In this document: positions 28,857-38,608 of the stretch, piece by piece | Layout of the letters: every line of letters begins with the position of its first letter | Numbering within the stretch: position 1 is the first letter of the stretch | DNA from: Bacteroidia bacterium | GTDB taxonomy: Bacteria; Bacteroidota; Bacteroidia; Bacteroidales; Paludibacteraceae | DNA length: 64,000 nucleotides | Assembly: GCA_009930305.1 (NCBI GenBank) | Contig: RZYM01000002.1 | Coordinates: forward strand, 1-64,000 | Direction: 5' to 3' | Position numbers and translations under genes: made by a program | Notes under the pieces: generated by a model | The model's database searches: none | What the model was told of the DNA's origin: nothing | The model's input: the letters and a program-made list of their open reading frames with translations, nothing else

Positions 28857-31154
28857 ATGGTCAAAATAACCAAAGAAGCTGCTTTGCTATATCACTCGCA
28901 AGGAAGACCTGGAAAAATAGAAGTAGTACCTACAAAACCATACAGCACACAAACAGACCTTTCGTTAGCATACTCACCAGGTGTAGCAGAACCATGCTTG
29001 GAGATCCAAAGTAAACCGGAAACAGTATACGACTATACCGACAAAGGAAACCTCGTGGCAGTTATTTCAAACGGAACAGCGGTATTGGGACTTGGCGACA
29101 TAGGTGCCATGAGTGGAAAACCTGTAATGGAAGGTAAAGGTTTGCTTTTTAAGATATATGCCGGTATTGATGTTTTTGATATTGAAGTAGACGAAAAAGA
29201 TCCGGACAAATTTATTGAAGTTGTTAAAGCCATAGCCCCTACTTTTGGAGGAATAAATTTGGAAGACATAAAAGCTCCTGAATGTTTTGAAATTGAGCAA
29301 CGCCTAAAAGAAGAACTTGATATACCTGTGATGCACGATGACCAACATGGAACGGCAATTATATCGTCAGCAGGCTTATTAAATGCCTTGGAAGTAGCAG
29401 GTAAAAAAATAGGAGATGTACGCATTGTGGTTAATGGCGCAGGAGCATCAGCTACATCATGCACCAAATTGTATATATCACTTGGAGCACACCGCGAAAA
29501 CATATTAATGCTAGACAGCAAAGGCGTTATTACATCAGACAGAAATGGATTGACTGAAAATAAGAAGTTTTTTGCTACTGATAGACGTGATGTTCATACA
29601 TTGGCAGAAGCTATAAAAGGAGCCGACGTGTTTTTAGGTTTATCAAAGGGAAATGTACTTACACAAGACATGATTCGAAGTATGGATGAAAATCCTATAG
29701 TATTTGCTTTAGCCAACCCTGTACCGGAAATATCATACGAAGACGCTATTGAATCACGCCCCGACGTAATAATTAGTACCGGACGCTCTGATTATCCAAA
29801 CCAGATAAATAACGTCATCGGATTCCCATATATTTTTAGAGGTGCACTTGACACTCGTTCGCGCGCCATAAATGAGGAAATGAAATTGGCTGCAGTACAT
29901 GCAATTGCCAATCTTGCCAAACAACCTGTACCTGATGTTGTAAATACCATCTACAATGTTAATAAATTGTCTTTCGGACCTAAATATTTTATTCCGAAAC
30001 CTGTTGATCCACGATTAATAACCGACGTTTCAATAGCAGTAGCCAAAGCAGCTATTGAATCTGGAGTTGCGCGAAAGAATATTGACGATTGGGAAGCATA
30101 CAAAACATGGCTCAGCGAACTAATGGGACAAGGGTCTAAGCTAACACGTCAGATGTATGACATGGCGCGTCATAACCCGCAACGCGTTGTTTTTGCAGAA
30201 GGCATACATCCAAATATGTTAAAAGCTGCAGTTCAAGCAAAAGCCGAAGGTTTATGCTACCCTGTTTTGCTTGGTAATGACGAAAAAATAGGAAAATTAG
30301 CGACAGAATTAGAACTAAGCCTTGATGGTATAGAAATTGTTAATCTAAGGCACGACAACGAAGCAGAAAGAAGAGAAAGATTTGCACACATATTGGCAGA
30401 AAAGCATGCACGCAAAGGATACAACTTACAGGAAGCTAATGATAAAATGTTTCAACGCAATTATTTTGGAATGATGATGGTTGAAACCGGCGAAGCAGAT
30501 GCTCTTATAACAGGTTTGTACACTAATTATGCTGATACAATAAAAGTAGCAAAAGAAGTTATAGGCATCCGAAAAGGTTATTCTCATTTTGCTACAATGC
30601 ATATTTTAAATTCAAAAAAAGGAACGATATTTGTAGCTGACACTTTGATTAATAGGCATCCGGATACCGATACTTTGATTGACGTAGCCAGATTGTCGGC
30701 CGAAACAGTAGAATCATTTAATCACACGCCAAATATGGCTATGTTGTCGTATTCTAATTTCGGTTCAGACGAGAAAGGCAGCCCCGAACAAGTACACGAA
30801 GCCGTTGCGTTTATGCAAGAGCAATATCCTGATTTAGCTATTGACGGAGAAATGCAGGTAAATTTTGCGCTAAACAAAAAATTGCGCGATGAAAAATATC
30901 CGTTTACAAGATTAAATGGCAAAGACGTTAATACTCTTATTTTCCCTAACTTAAGTTCTGCGAACTCAGGTTATAAACTGATACAAGCAATGAGCGAAAC
31001 AGAAGTTATAGGACCAATACAAATGGGATTAAACAAACCAATACATTTTACAGATGTAGAATGTTCTGTACGCGATATCGTAAATATTACAGCTTATGCC
31101 GTAATTGACGCTTTAGTATCAAAAAGGAAAGCTATAGACCAAATGATAAAATAA
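28857..31154 (+). CDS. maeB: NADP-dependent malic enzyme fused to phosphotransacetylase-like domain
   Basis: A 765-residue two-domain protein. Residues about 1-430 form the malic enzyme (YSPGVAEPCLEI, GDIGAMSGKPVMEGKGLLFK, PVMHDDQHGTAI, the nucleotide-binding VVNGAGASATSC). Residues about 430-760 are a phosphate acetyl/butyryltransferase-like domain (VVFAEGIHPNMLKAA, LSSANSGYKLIQ). In MaeB the second domain is regulatory and senses acetyl-CoA. The reaction is malate to pyruvate plus CO2 with NADPH made. Confidence 0.95.
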   Translation: MVKITKEAALLYHSQGRPGKIEVVPTKPYSTQTDLSLAYSPGVAEPCLEIQSKPETVYDYTDKGNLVAVISNGTAVLGLGDIGAMSGKPVMEGKGLLFKIYAGIDVFDIEVDEKDPDKFIEVVKAIAPTFGGINLEDIKAPECFEIEQRLKEELDIPVMHDDQHGTAIISSAGLLNALEVAGKKIGDVRIVVNGAGASATSCTKLYISLGAHRENILMLDSKGVITSDRNGLTENKKFFATDRRDVHTLAEAIKGADVFLGLSKGNVLTQDMIRSMDENPIVFALANPVPEISYEDAIESRPDVIISTGRSDYPNQINNVIGFPYIFRGALDTRSRAINEEMKLAAVHAIANLAKQPVPDVVNTIYNVNKLSFGPKYFIPKPVDPRLITDVSIAVAKAAIESGVARKNIDDWEAYKTWLSELMGQGSKLTRQMYDMARHNPQRVVFAEGIHPNMLKAAVQAKAEGLCYPVLLGNDEKIGKLATELELSLDGIEIVNLRHDNEAERRERFAHILAEKHARKGYNLQEANDKMFQRNYFGMMMVETGEADALITGLYTNYADTIKVAKEVIGIRKGYSHFATMHILNSKKGTIFVADTLINRHPDTDTLIDVARLSAETVESFNHTPNMAMLSYSNFGSDEKGSPEQVHEAVAFMQEQYPDLAIDGEMQVNFALNKKLRDEKYPFTRLNGKDVNTLIFPNLSSANSGYKLIQAMSETEVIGPIQMGLNKPIHFTDVECSVRDIVNITAYAVIDALVSKRKAIDQMIK

Positions 31155-31173
31155 TTGATATTGATTTACAAAA

Positions 31174-31215
31174 ATAAAAATCCGCGACAAAATTAATTGT
31201 TGCGGATTTTTATTT
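31174..31215. terminator. Bidirectional terminator between maeB and the T9SS repeat protein
   Basis: AAAAATCCGCGACAA and TTGTTGCGGATTTTT form a 15-bp stem with a short loop; T runs flank it on both strands. It serves the convergent genes that end at 31154 and 31238. Confidence 0.88.
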
Positions 31216-31237
31216 TTAACAGTTAGGTTGAATTTTA

Positions 31238-32257
31238 TTAATATACAGCTACTTTATAGCTCGTTCCATTGATACGAACAATATATATACCTGAATTATT
31301 AACATTAAAATCAAATTTTCCCTCGGCAGAGCCTGATGTAATTAATTTACCACCTATTCCATAAACCTCAACATTTGCTTCACCGTTATAGATTAAACTT
31401 ACATTCAATCCATTTACCAATATTTCAGTATCGAAATCAGGTGTACTTTGCACGCTAGTAATGGGATATTGCATCCAAGAGCCATCGCATGAACGTTGTT
31501 CTGCTCCTGAAGTTTCTATTTTAAAACAATTATTTGTTCCGGTATAATCAATAACAACAGTTCCATTCCAGAAATCAGCCCATGCCGGAGTTGGTTGTAA
31601 AGTTGCCGGATCATAACGTAAAAATTGAACACTTACCCAAGGCTCTTCATTTGTCGGAATATCGCCTTCCCAAACATTATTTACGGCATCAGCCAATGTA
31701 AAATATGCTGGAGTAAACAAACCATAACCGGCTTCAGTATAATCTGTACGGAAAATTGCACCAAACATTGCATTGTCGTTTGTCCACCATGCACAATTAG
31801 GTCCAAAAGTCAGATAAATTTTCCCTTCTGTGTCAACTTCAGGCCCTTCGCCTTCTACATATTGACTCCAAACACCATCACTATTCAAATCTTCACCCTC
31901 ACTACATTCATCCCAATTTTGTACTGTAAACAAATCGTATGCACCATACTCCAATATACATGTTTTATTCCAAAAATCTGCCCAAGCCGGAGTTGATGCT
32001 GTGTTTGCATAACGCATAAAGCGAGCCATGGTCCATGTACCGGCAGGTACTTCAGCTTCGTAAATACCATCAATATTTTTTGTCATAAATGCAGTAAATG
32101 CGCTTGATTCGTCATTACTAAACATTACGCCAAATTTAGCTTCTGACTGATCCCATAGACTGGAGCCACCTGCGTCAAGATAAATTTTATTAATTTCGGC
32201 GGAAAATACGCCACTTGCACATAAAAGTGCAACTAATAAGAAAGTTAATTTTTTCAT
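31238..32257 (-). CDS. T9SS-sorted secreted protein with two tandem repeats
   Basis: A 339-residue exported protein. The signal peptide (LTFLLVALLCASGVFS) is followed by two repeats of about 115 residues. Each has KIYL, a tryptophan, AxFGxxF, a W-rich centre, FxRY, PAWADFWN and a closing GxWxxY. The C-terminus (VYGIGGKLI, then GIYIVRINGTSYKVAVY) is a T9SS type A sorting domain. The repeated aromatic pattern is like a carbohydrate-binding module, and the gene follows the amylase cluster, so a starch-binding surface role is plausible but not proven. Confidence 0.7.
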   Translation of the reverse strand: MKKLTFLLVALLCASGVFSAEINKIYLDAGGSSLWDQSEAKFGVMFSNDESSAFTAFMTKNIDGIYEAEVPAGTWTMARFMRYANTASTPAWADFWNKTCILEYGAYDLFTVQNWDECSEGEDLNSDGVWSQYVEGEGPEVDTEGKIYLTFGPNCAWWTNDNAMFGAIFRTDYTEAGYGLFTPAYFTLADAVNNVWEGDIPTNEEPWVSVQFLRYDPATLQPTPAWADFWNGTVVIDYTGTNNCFKIETSGAEQRSCDGSWMQYPITSVQSTPDFDTEILVNGLNVSLIYNGEANVEVYGIGGKLITSGSAEGKFDFNVNNSGIYIVRINGTSYKVAVY

Positions 32258-32296
32258 AAGACATAAATTTTAATTATTTGTAACTAGAAAGTAATT

Positions 32297-33661
32297 TTAT
32301 TCTGAAATAATATTGCCACACTGTATCAAAACATCTCTCTTAACATCAGCTACTGCCTTTGTTTTGATATTTTTCATGTTGATTTTTTCTATATTTTCAA
32401 ATCCAAATGTTGAACGAACTTCGGCATCTGTATAAGAAAAATCTATATTTTCTAATGTCAAATTTTTAATATTCTTACCGTAAAATCCCCAATATGGCAT
32501 CTTTCTAGATTCAATTGAGGTATTTTCTAAACGCAAATTACGCAAATTTTTATTTGCATCACCTTTAAATGTAGTAGTAATATCCTTAAAAATTACATTT
32601 TCAAAATATCCACCATTCCAACTTTCAGCAGAATATGCAGCTAATACGATGTTTGTAGCTTTAATTCTCTCAACAATTACTGAGCCGGCGCTATTCCCTT
32701 TATTTAAGAATATTGACACTGCTGAATTCATAGAATCAATTGTTAAATCATGAATATTTATGTTATCACAATGACCTGGAGAATAATCCCAACCACCTGG
32801 TTGTACAACAACAGCTCCGAGCATATTTCTACGTTGTCCGCTAAAAGTTGAACGCTGCGGAAATTTTCCGGGACCTTGAAATGTACAATTGGCTATTTCA
32901 AGATTACTTGCCGGAAATATAACTCGAATCCCGTTACAAGCCGTATTTATAAAACAATTTGAGATTGAAACATTATTCCAAAAACCACCTGCTATAGCAT
33001 CATCTCCTGTATAAAAAGTACAATCGTGTATTATCACATTTTTCCCGCCACGTATGTGTATACCATCCCAACCTTCGGTCATTGTCAGATTAGAGAAATA
33101 TGCGTTTTCATTTTCATAACCAACAAAAGCATAATTTGATGCTCTTGTAATTGATATTCCTGTAATTTGAAAATTACTGCACTCACCGAACACTATACCA
33201 TGCGGACCTCTTTTCCCTTCTTCTCCTTTGGGATCTTCAACATGACTGCCATCAATTATACCACTTCCGCTTATTGACATATTAGATGCTTTTGTTGCAA
33301 CTATTAAACCGCGTGTCCAATTTGGGAAATATGCCATACCGTATTTATGCATATCCTTTGTGGGAATATATGCCTTATATTCAGATAGATTATCAGTTCC
33401 TTTAATTATAGCACCACTTTCTAAATAAAGATGTACATTACTTTGCATAATTATAGTTCCGGTAATATACAAACCCTTAGGAACAAGAACCATTCCGCCT
33501 CCTGCTAAATTACATGCAGATATAGCATCATTAATATATTTTGTATTAATGGTTTTTCCATTCCCCTTTGCACCATAATCTTTAATGTTAAAGACAGCAT
33601 TGCCTGACATTAAACTCATAGTAAAAATAATAAAAAATGATGTAAATAATATCTTTCTCAT
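32297..33661 (-). CDS. GH28-like right-handed beta-helix glycoside hydrolase
   Basis: A 454-residue exported enzyme from the start at 33661, which gives a clean signal peptide (MRKILFTSFFIIFTMSLMSG); the frame is open from 33682. FNIKDYGAKGNGKTINT is the usual start of GH28/pectate-type beta helices, and many parallel coil repeats follow. Active-site-like motifs are GWDGIHIRGG and TGDDAIAGG, the latter matching the paired Asp of GH28. The usual GHG motif is replaced by NGIRVIF, so the exact substrate is open. Its place among alpha-amylases suggests it belongs to the same utilisation locus or to a mixed pectin/starch one. Confidence 0.78.
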   Translation of the reverse strand: MRKILFTSFFIIFTMSLMSGNAVFNIKDYGAKGNGKTINTKYINDAISACNLAGGGMVLVPKGLYITGTIIMQSNVHLYLESGAIIKGTDNLSEYKAYIPTKDMHKYGMAYFPNWTRGLIVATKASNMSISGSGIIDGSHVEDPKGEEGKRGPHGIVFGECSNFQITGISITRASNYAFVGYENENAYFSNLTMTEGWDGIHIRGGKNVIIHDCTFYTGDDAIAGGFWNNVSISNCFINTACNGIRVIFPASNLEIANCTFQGPGKFPQRSTFSGQRRNMLGAVVVQPGGWDYSPGHCDNINIHDLTIDSMNSAVSIFLNKGNSAGSVIVERIKATNIVLAAYSAESWNGGYFENVIFKDITTTFKGDANKNLRNLRLENTSIESRKMPYWGFYGKNIKNLTLENIDFSYTDAEVRSTFGFENIEKINMKNIKTKAVADVKRDVLIQCGNIISE

Positions 33662-33770
33662 ATATAATGTTTTTTGTTTCACTTACATTTTGAGGAACGT
33701 CGTAAGTGTGCCACGCTTGGCACACTTTACGCCATTCTTCACGATAAACCCTTTAAAAACTCAAAAAAAA

Positions 33771-34277
33771 TCAGAATACAAATATTTTACTTCCTTCGTT
33801 TTGATCAAATTTAACCACATAAATTCCGCGCTGCAAATTTCTGCTTGTAAATGAGCCTTCAGAATCTATGACTTGCAAACATTCAGATGATAGATTATAT
33901 ATTAACACTACTCCCTCGTAATATCCTTTAATTTTACCATCTTGTGAATACAAACCAAGCGATTCAACAACTTCATTTACGTCGGTAGTAGGACAATCTA
34001 TTTGCACGATATCCGAATCTGTTCCACTTGAACTAAAACACACATTTTCGGCTGATTCAACGTACAAATCTGCAGTTTGTCCTCCTTCCCATCCTCCATT
34101 ATTGAATATTATATTATAATAATCTCCATTATTTAATGATAAAACATTGTATTCATACCAATTTGGATTCCCATTTATAGGCGACATCGGCTGATTATCT
34201 ACCAATGTAACGTCAGCTATAACGGTTTGCGAAAATACCGCTGATAAAAATATACAGCCTATTATTATTTTTTTCAT
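33771..34277 (-). CDS. Secreted protein with a partial starch-binding-like module and T9SS tail
   Basis: A 168-residue exported protein from the start at 34277 (MKKIIIGCIFLSAVFSQ). Its body (NQPMSPINGNPNWYEYNV, YYNIIFNNGGWEGGQTADLYV, SENVCFSS-type end) aligns with the later three quarters of the N-terminal module of the upstream GH13 enzyme but lacks that module's first ~22 residues. The C-terminus (YNLSSECLQVIDSEG, then LQRGIYVVKF) is a T9SS type A-like sorting domain. It starts 13 bases after the GH13 stop. It may be a small surface starch-binding protein or a remnant of a larger gene. Confidence 0.65.
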   Translation of the reverse strand: MKKIIIGCIFLSAVFSQTVIADVTLVDNQPMSPINGNPNWYEYNVLSLNNGDYYNIIFNNGGWEGGQTADLYVESAENVCFSSSGTDSDIVQIDCPTTDVNEVVESLGLYSQDGKIKGYYEGVVLIYNLSSECLQVIDSEGSFTSRNLQRGIYVVKFDQNEGSKIFVF

Positions 34278-34290
34278 GACTTTAAATTTA

Positions 34291-36003
34291 TTATTTGACA
34301 AATATTCTATAACCATTAGCCGACAAAGTAAAACTATTGTTTGAGCTAAAATCCATAGTTCCTCCGTTTAGATAATCAGCATAAGTTCCAGAGGGACGAT
34401 TATTTAACGAAAATGTTGACGACGATGTTGAAAAATTAAGCATAACAATAATACTTGATTCTCCGTCTGTTCGTTCGTAAGCATAAACATTTGGCGAACT
34501 TGCAGACAAATTATTAAGAGTGCCCCTATTTGGTCCATCTTTAAGCGCAGAATAATTATGTTTTAAACTTATTAATTTTTTTACCAAACCGTTAATTTGC
34601 GAATTTACATTACTCCAATTGATTGTCTGCTTATCTACAAATGTTGTTATTGACTGACCTATCTCTTGTCCGTTGTATAACAATGGATGATCGTATATAG
34701 TAAAGCTAAGAACTAATAGAGGTAGATAAAAATCACCAAAACGTTGAAATTCAGTTTGATTATATGCACTTAAATCATGATTAGTTAAATACACCATCTT
34801 ACTCTTATTGGTATATTTAGAATTAAAAAATAGATTATTACATTCATTTATTAATGTAGATACCGTTCTATGACCTGCAAATGCAGCTAAATCGTCATTA
34901 AAGCCCCACGCATAATCCATGTCGAATGTAGATATATAATTACTGTCATCACCTTCGCAAAGCCATGTTACTGCCTTTATCTTATCAACTTCAGTACGCG
35001 CATGCTGCCAAAACGAAACAGGAACGCCTGTCGCGTAATCGCAACGATATCCATCAATATCACATTCCGAAACCCAATACTTCAGCACATCTGTCATTGC
35101 ATTATACAGAGGAGTATTTGTACCATTATAGGTATAATCCAACTGATAAACATCGTTCCAATTAAAAGGTGAACGCAAATTATAACCATAATATTCTAAA
35201 TGAGATTGCACCCATGCATTATCTTTAGCCGTATGATTGCAGGCTATATCAAGCCAAACTTCCATCCCATTTTCATGAGCTGCTGCAACTAAATTTTTAA
35301 AATCGGCTAAACTGCCATAGTTCGCATTTACAGAATAATAATCTTTAGTAGCATAAGGGCTACCATAAACTCCTACTCTGCCTTCAACACCTATCGAAAA
35401 TATTGGCATCAACCATAATACATCAACTCCAAGATCTTTTAAACGTGCCATGTCGTTAGTTATAGCTGAAAAATTTCCTGATGATGAATAGTTTAGTACG
35501 TTTATCTCGTATATTACCTTAGCATCATTGCTTACCGGTGATGCTTTATATATGTGAATATTCGGTGTAGCATCCCACGATTGTGGTCTTTTAAATTTAA
35601 TATTGATACCGGTAATACCGCCTCCACTTCCACCACTTGGGCAGGTAGCGCTTACAATATTAGAATTAAAACCGACAGTTGTATAACAGACATCTGATGC
35701 AGCTCCTACGTACAATGGATTTGTTTGATTTGTTCCTTGACCATTCCACCCCCCATCATTAAATATAACATTATAACTGCCTGTATTAACTGTATACTGA
35801 TACCAATTAGATTGTCCTGGCACAACTGCCATTTCTTGATTATTCACAATGTCAGTTTCATTTATCCACATGTGTATATGCGGAGTAGAAGACCAAGTTG
35901 CCGGCTTTTGAAATTTAATGGTAATTTCGCCTCCATACGCAGCTAAAATACTTGCAAATAGCAGCAGTATTGTTAGCAATACAGATTTTTTTAATTTTTT
36001 CAT
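34291..36003 (-). CDS. GH13 alpha-amylase with N-terminal starch-binding-like module
   Basis: A 570-residue secreted alpha-amylase-family enzyme. The signal peptide (SVLLTILLLFASILAAYGG) is followed by a CBM26-like module (about residues 26-125, with SNWYQYTV and YNVIFNDGGW), a Gly-rich linker, and only the first ~22 residues of a second module (INIKFKRPQSWDATPNIHIY). The catalytic barrel follows from VIYEINVLNYS. GH13 regions I-IV read LDIACNHT, GYRCDYAT (nucleophile Asp), WLCEGDD (acid/base Glu) and YLTNHD. It would cut alpha-1,4-glucans outside the cell. Confidence 0.92.
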   Translation of the reverse strand: MKKLKKSVLLTILLLFASILAAYGGEITIKFQKPATWSSTPHIHMWINETDIVNNQEMAVVPGQSNWYQYTVNTGSYNVIFNDGGWNGQGTNQTNPLYVGAASDVCYTTVGFNSNIVSATCPSGGSGGGITGINIKFKRPQSWDATPNIHIYKASPVSNDAKVIYEINVLNYSSSGNFSAITNDMARLKDLGVDVLWLMPIFSIGVEGRVGVYGSPYATKDYYSVNANYGSLADFKNLVAAAHENGMEVWLDIACNHTAKDNAWVQSHLEYYGYNLRSPFNWNDVYQLDYTYNGTNTPLYNAMTDVLKYWVSECDIDGYRCDYATGVPVSFWQHARTEVDKIKAVTWLCEGDDSNYISTFDMDYAWGFNDDLAAFAGHRTVSTLINECNNLFFNSKYTNKSKMVYLTNHDLSAYNQTEFQRFGDFYLPLLVLSFTIYDHPLLYNGQEIGQSITTFVDKQTINWSNVNSQINGLVKKLISLKHNYSALKDGPNRGTLNNLSASSPNVYAYERTDGESSIIVMLNFSTSSSTFSLNNRPSGTYADYLNGGTMDFSSNNSFTLSANGYRIFVK

Positions 36004-36037
36004 AATTTTATTTTAAGGTTAAAGTTAAGGTTTAAAA

Positions 36038-37447
36038 CTAATTTTTCTTTAAGTAAACTGCATATCCATTAGCAGGCAAAGTAAAGCGCGGATCATTGGC
36101 AAAATTAACCGTGCCACCATCTAAATAATTTTTAAAATCGCCTATAGGCTGATTCCCGGCAAATTGTGCAGAAACTGATTTCGACGAAAAGTTAAGCAAC
36201 ACCAATACTTCACTATCCCCTTTTTTACGTTGAAATGCAAATATATTTTCCATATCGTCTGTAGGATATATATATAAACTTCCGCGCTCAGATCCACCTG
36301 ATAAAGCCGGTGTTGTTCTTTTTAATCTTGACAATTTTTTTATCAAAGTTTCAATTTCCGGTGTCGAATTATTCCAAATTACGCTTTCTTTAGTAAACAA
36401 GCCCATTTGTTGATCATCTCCAACTTCTTGACCATTATACAACAATGGCATATCGTAAATCGTAAAATAAAGTACTGTAAGTGCCTTTAATTTTGTTCCA
36501 AAACGGCTGAATTCAGAGCCTTTATCGGCGTTAAGATCGTGATTAGTTAAATAAACCATTCGCGATTTTCCATTACTATAACGATCATTATTAAACAAAT
36601 CACTACAATTTTGACGCAAGCTTTCTAAATCACCATTAGTCGCAAAATCGCTTAATCTGTCATTGAAACCCCAAGCATAATCGTAATCGAAAGATTCGAG
36701 CAAGTCGTCATAATATGTTTCACAATCGGCTTCGCACATCCATTTCACTTCTTTAATAGCATCTATCTCAGTACGAGCTTTTGACCAGAATGTTGCAGGT
36801 ATCATTGGCGAACTTGCATAATCGCAACGGAAACCATCTATATTAAATTCACTAACCCAATATTTCATTGCGTCTATCATTGCATCTTGTGTTGCTAATG
36901 CTGTCATTTTTAATTGAGCCACATCAGACCATTCAATGTCATTTATTACAGGAGCGTATGGTTTCCCTCCTTTTTTAGCATAATACTCGGGATGCTCTGT
37001 TATCCAACTATTATCCCATGCCGTATGATTTGCGACCCAATCAATCCAAATTTCCATTTGCATGTCGTGCGCATCTTTTATCAAATTCTTAAAATCGTCA
37101 TTTGTTCCATAGTCCGGATTTATCGCTTTAAAATCTTTTACAGAATATGGGCTTCCCATGGTTCCACTGCGTTTTTCAACCCCAATAGGATGTATTGGCA
37201 TCAACCATAATACGTCTACTCCCATTTTATTTAAACGACCTAATTCTGCTCTAAGTCCGTTAAAATCTCCGCTTTTTGAAAAATTACGAACATTAACTTC
37301 GTATATCACTTTATTATTTTCTCCTATTGATGCAACCGGAGTGTCCCAATTTGGTTGATCAGGGTCAATAGGTTCAACAGTAGTACATGCACTAAACAAA
37401 AGGCTACTTGCCACTAATGTTGATATAATATATTTTATAGCTTTCAT
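36038..37447 (-). CDS. GH13 alpha-amylase lipoprotein (SusG-like)
   Basis: A 469-residue lipoprotein (signal ending LLFSAC) with a single GH13 catalytic domain and no extra binding module. Regions I-IV are WVANHT, GFRCDYAS, WMCEADC and YLTNHD, with nucleophile Asp, acid/base Glu and transition-state Asp all present. About as close to its neighbour at 34291 as tandem paralogues usually are (shared VIYE-N-NFS-SG-F start and DVLWLMPI). Surface display as in SusG fits the lipobox and the place after the SusE-like gene. Confidence 0.94.
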   Translation of the reverse strand: MKAIKYIISTLVASSLLFSACTTVEPIDPDQPNWDTPVASIGENNKVIYEVNVRNFSKSGDFNGLRAELGRLNKMGVDVLWLMPIHPIGVEKRSGTMGSPYSVKDFKAINPDYGTNDDFKNLIKDAHDMQMEIWIDWVANHTAWDNSWITEHPEYYAKKGGKPYAPVINDIEWSDVAQLKMTALATQDAMIDAMKYWVSEFNIDGFRCDYASSPMIPATFWSKARTEIDAIKEVKWMCEADCETYYDDLLESFDYDYAWGFNDRLSDFATNGDLESLRQNCSDLFNNDRYSNGKSRMVYLTNHDLNADKGSEFSRFGTKLKALTVLYFTIYDMPLLYNGQEVGDDQQMGLFTKESVIWNNSTPEIETLIKKLSRLKRTTPALSGGSERGSLYIYPTDDMENIFAFQRKKGDSEVLVLLNFSSKSVSAQFAGNQPIGDFKNYLDGGTVNFANDPRFTLPANGYAVYLKKN

Positions 37448-37466
37448 AATTAATAGTATTTTAAGA

Positions 37467-38591
37467 TTATTCTACAGGTTCGGCAATATAATGGCCTGTC
37501 ATATCATTTAAAATCAACAAATAAGTTCCTGCTGCCGGTACAATACAGTTATCGTGAGCTGTCGGATTGTAATCTGATAAACCATAAGGCATATTATTTT
37601 CTATAGGGCACCATTTTCCGTCCCAACCTCCCAATGTACGCCATTTTGCATATCCACCTGTTGGTAAATCGGCTGTTACATACCACAAATGCGGATCGTA
37701 AGCAGATTGAGTTAACGGTATATCGCCTCCCCAACCATTAAAATCGCCAATAAATCCTATACCCCGACTTGTAAAATCTTGACCCATTGTTTGCGATTCT
37801 GCAATATTGTAAGATGAGAAGGTATATGACATATCACTAAGGTCTACTGTTATTGTATAATAGCCTTCTGATGGAACAATAATCGCATCACCTTCGTGTA
37901 CTCCTACCGCTAGCTTCCCTTCAGATTCTACATAATACATTTCTTCTGTTCCCAAAGCATCTTTACCTATCAATTTGAATGAACCCTTCATCTTACCTGT
38001 ATAAACATACTCATAGTTATCAGATTCATTGCTTTCTTTAAACATTCTGTAAGTTGCATCCGATGTGTCCCATTCGTTCCATTCGCCAACAAGATACATT
38101 GGTTGCTGACCATAAGGTATAATAGTGATTTTTTTTGCATTTGATGAGTATACAAAATTTTCACCATCACCATATTGAGCTTTTATCCTTATTTCCAAAT
38201 CAATAGCTTCACCGCCCTTAGCACCTGATATATTTGTAAGTACCCATGATCCAAAATCTGATACAGGAATATCTAATTCATGTGCATCGCCCTGTATGAT
38301 CGAATATGCTTTAGCGTTTGAGAATCCTTTCCCAAATACATCAAATTCTACATTATAAATTATTGGTGCCACAAAAATTGAACCGTCATTTGCAAGAAAC
38401 TCAGCCGGCATCCACGTAAGAGTAAACAGATTGTCGCTTTCTTTCATTATTTGTCTTATGTCCATTACATCAGATGGAACTTCGCCTATCACAGCCGGTG
38501 TAACTGATAAAAGAACCGGTTCGTTTTTATTGCACGATGCCAACATTAACAATGACATCAATAAGCCGCATATTATTTTAGTGATTTTCAT
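37467..38591 (-). CDS. SusE/SusF-like starch-binding outer-membrane lipoprotein
   Basis: A 374-residue lipoprotein from the start at 38591 (lipobox LLMLASC). The N-terminal part is a SusE-type domain (FTLTWMPAEF, PIIYNVEFDV). It is followed by two starch-binding-like Ig modules, each with a W-x-x-W-D/G core (LVGEWNEWDTSD and FIGDFNGWGGD). It would bind glucan chains at the cell surface beside the SusCD pair. Order after susD matches the canonical sus operon. Confidence 0.88.
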   Translation of the reverse strand: MKITKIICGLLMSLLMLASCNKNEPVLLSVTPAVIGEVPSDVMDIRQIMKESDNLFTLTWMPAEFLANDGSIFVAPIIYNVEFDVFGKGFSNAKAYSIIQGDAHELDIPVSDFGSWVLTNISGAKGGEAIDLEIRIKAQYGDGENFVYSSNAKKITIIPYGQQPMYLVGEWNEWDTSDATYRMFKESNESDNYEYVYTGKMKGSFKLIGKDALGTEEMYYVESEGKLAVGVHEGDAIIVPSEGYYTITVDLSDMSYTFSSYNIAESQTMGQDFTSRGIGFIGDFNGWGGDIPLTQSAYDPHLWYVTADLPTGGYAKWRTLGGWDGKWCPIENNMPYGLSDYNPTAHDNCIVPAAGTYLLILNDMTGHYIAEPVE

Positions 38592-38608
38592 ATTACTTAA
38601 TTTTAAAT

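Noticed and set aside
29033..29521. Minus-strand 162-codon frame inside maeB
   Set aside because: Shadow of a well-conserved gene on the other strand; no start signal or likeness.
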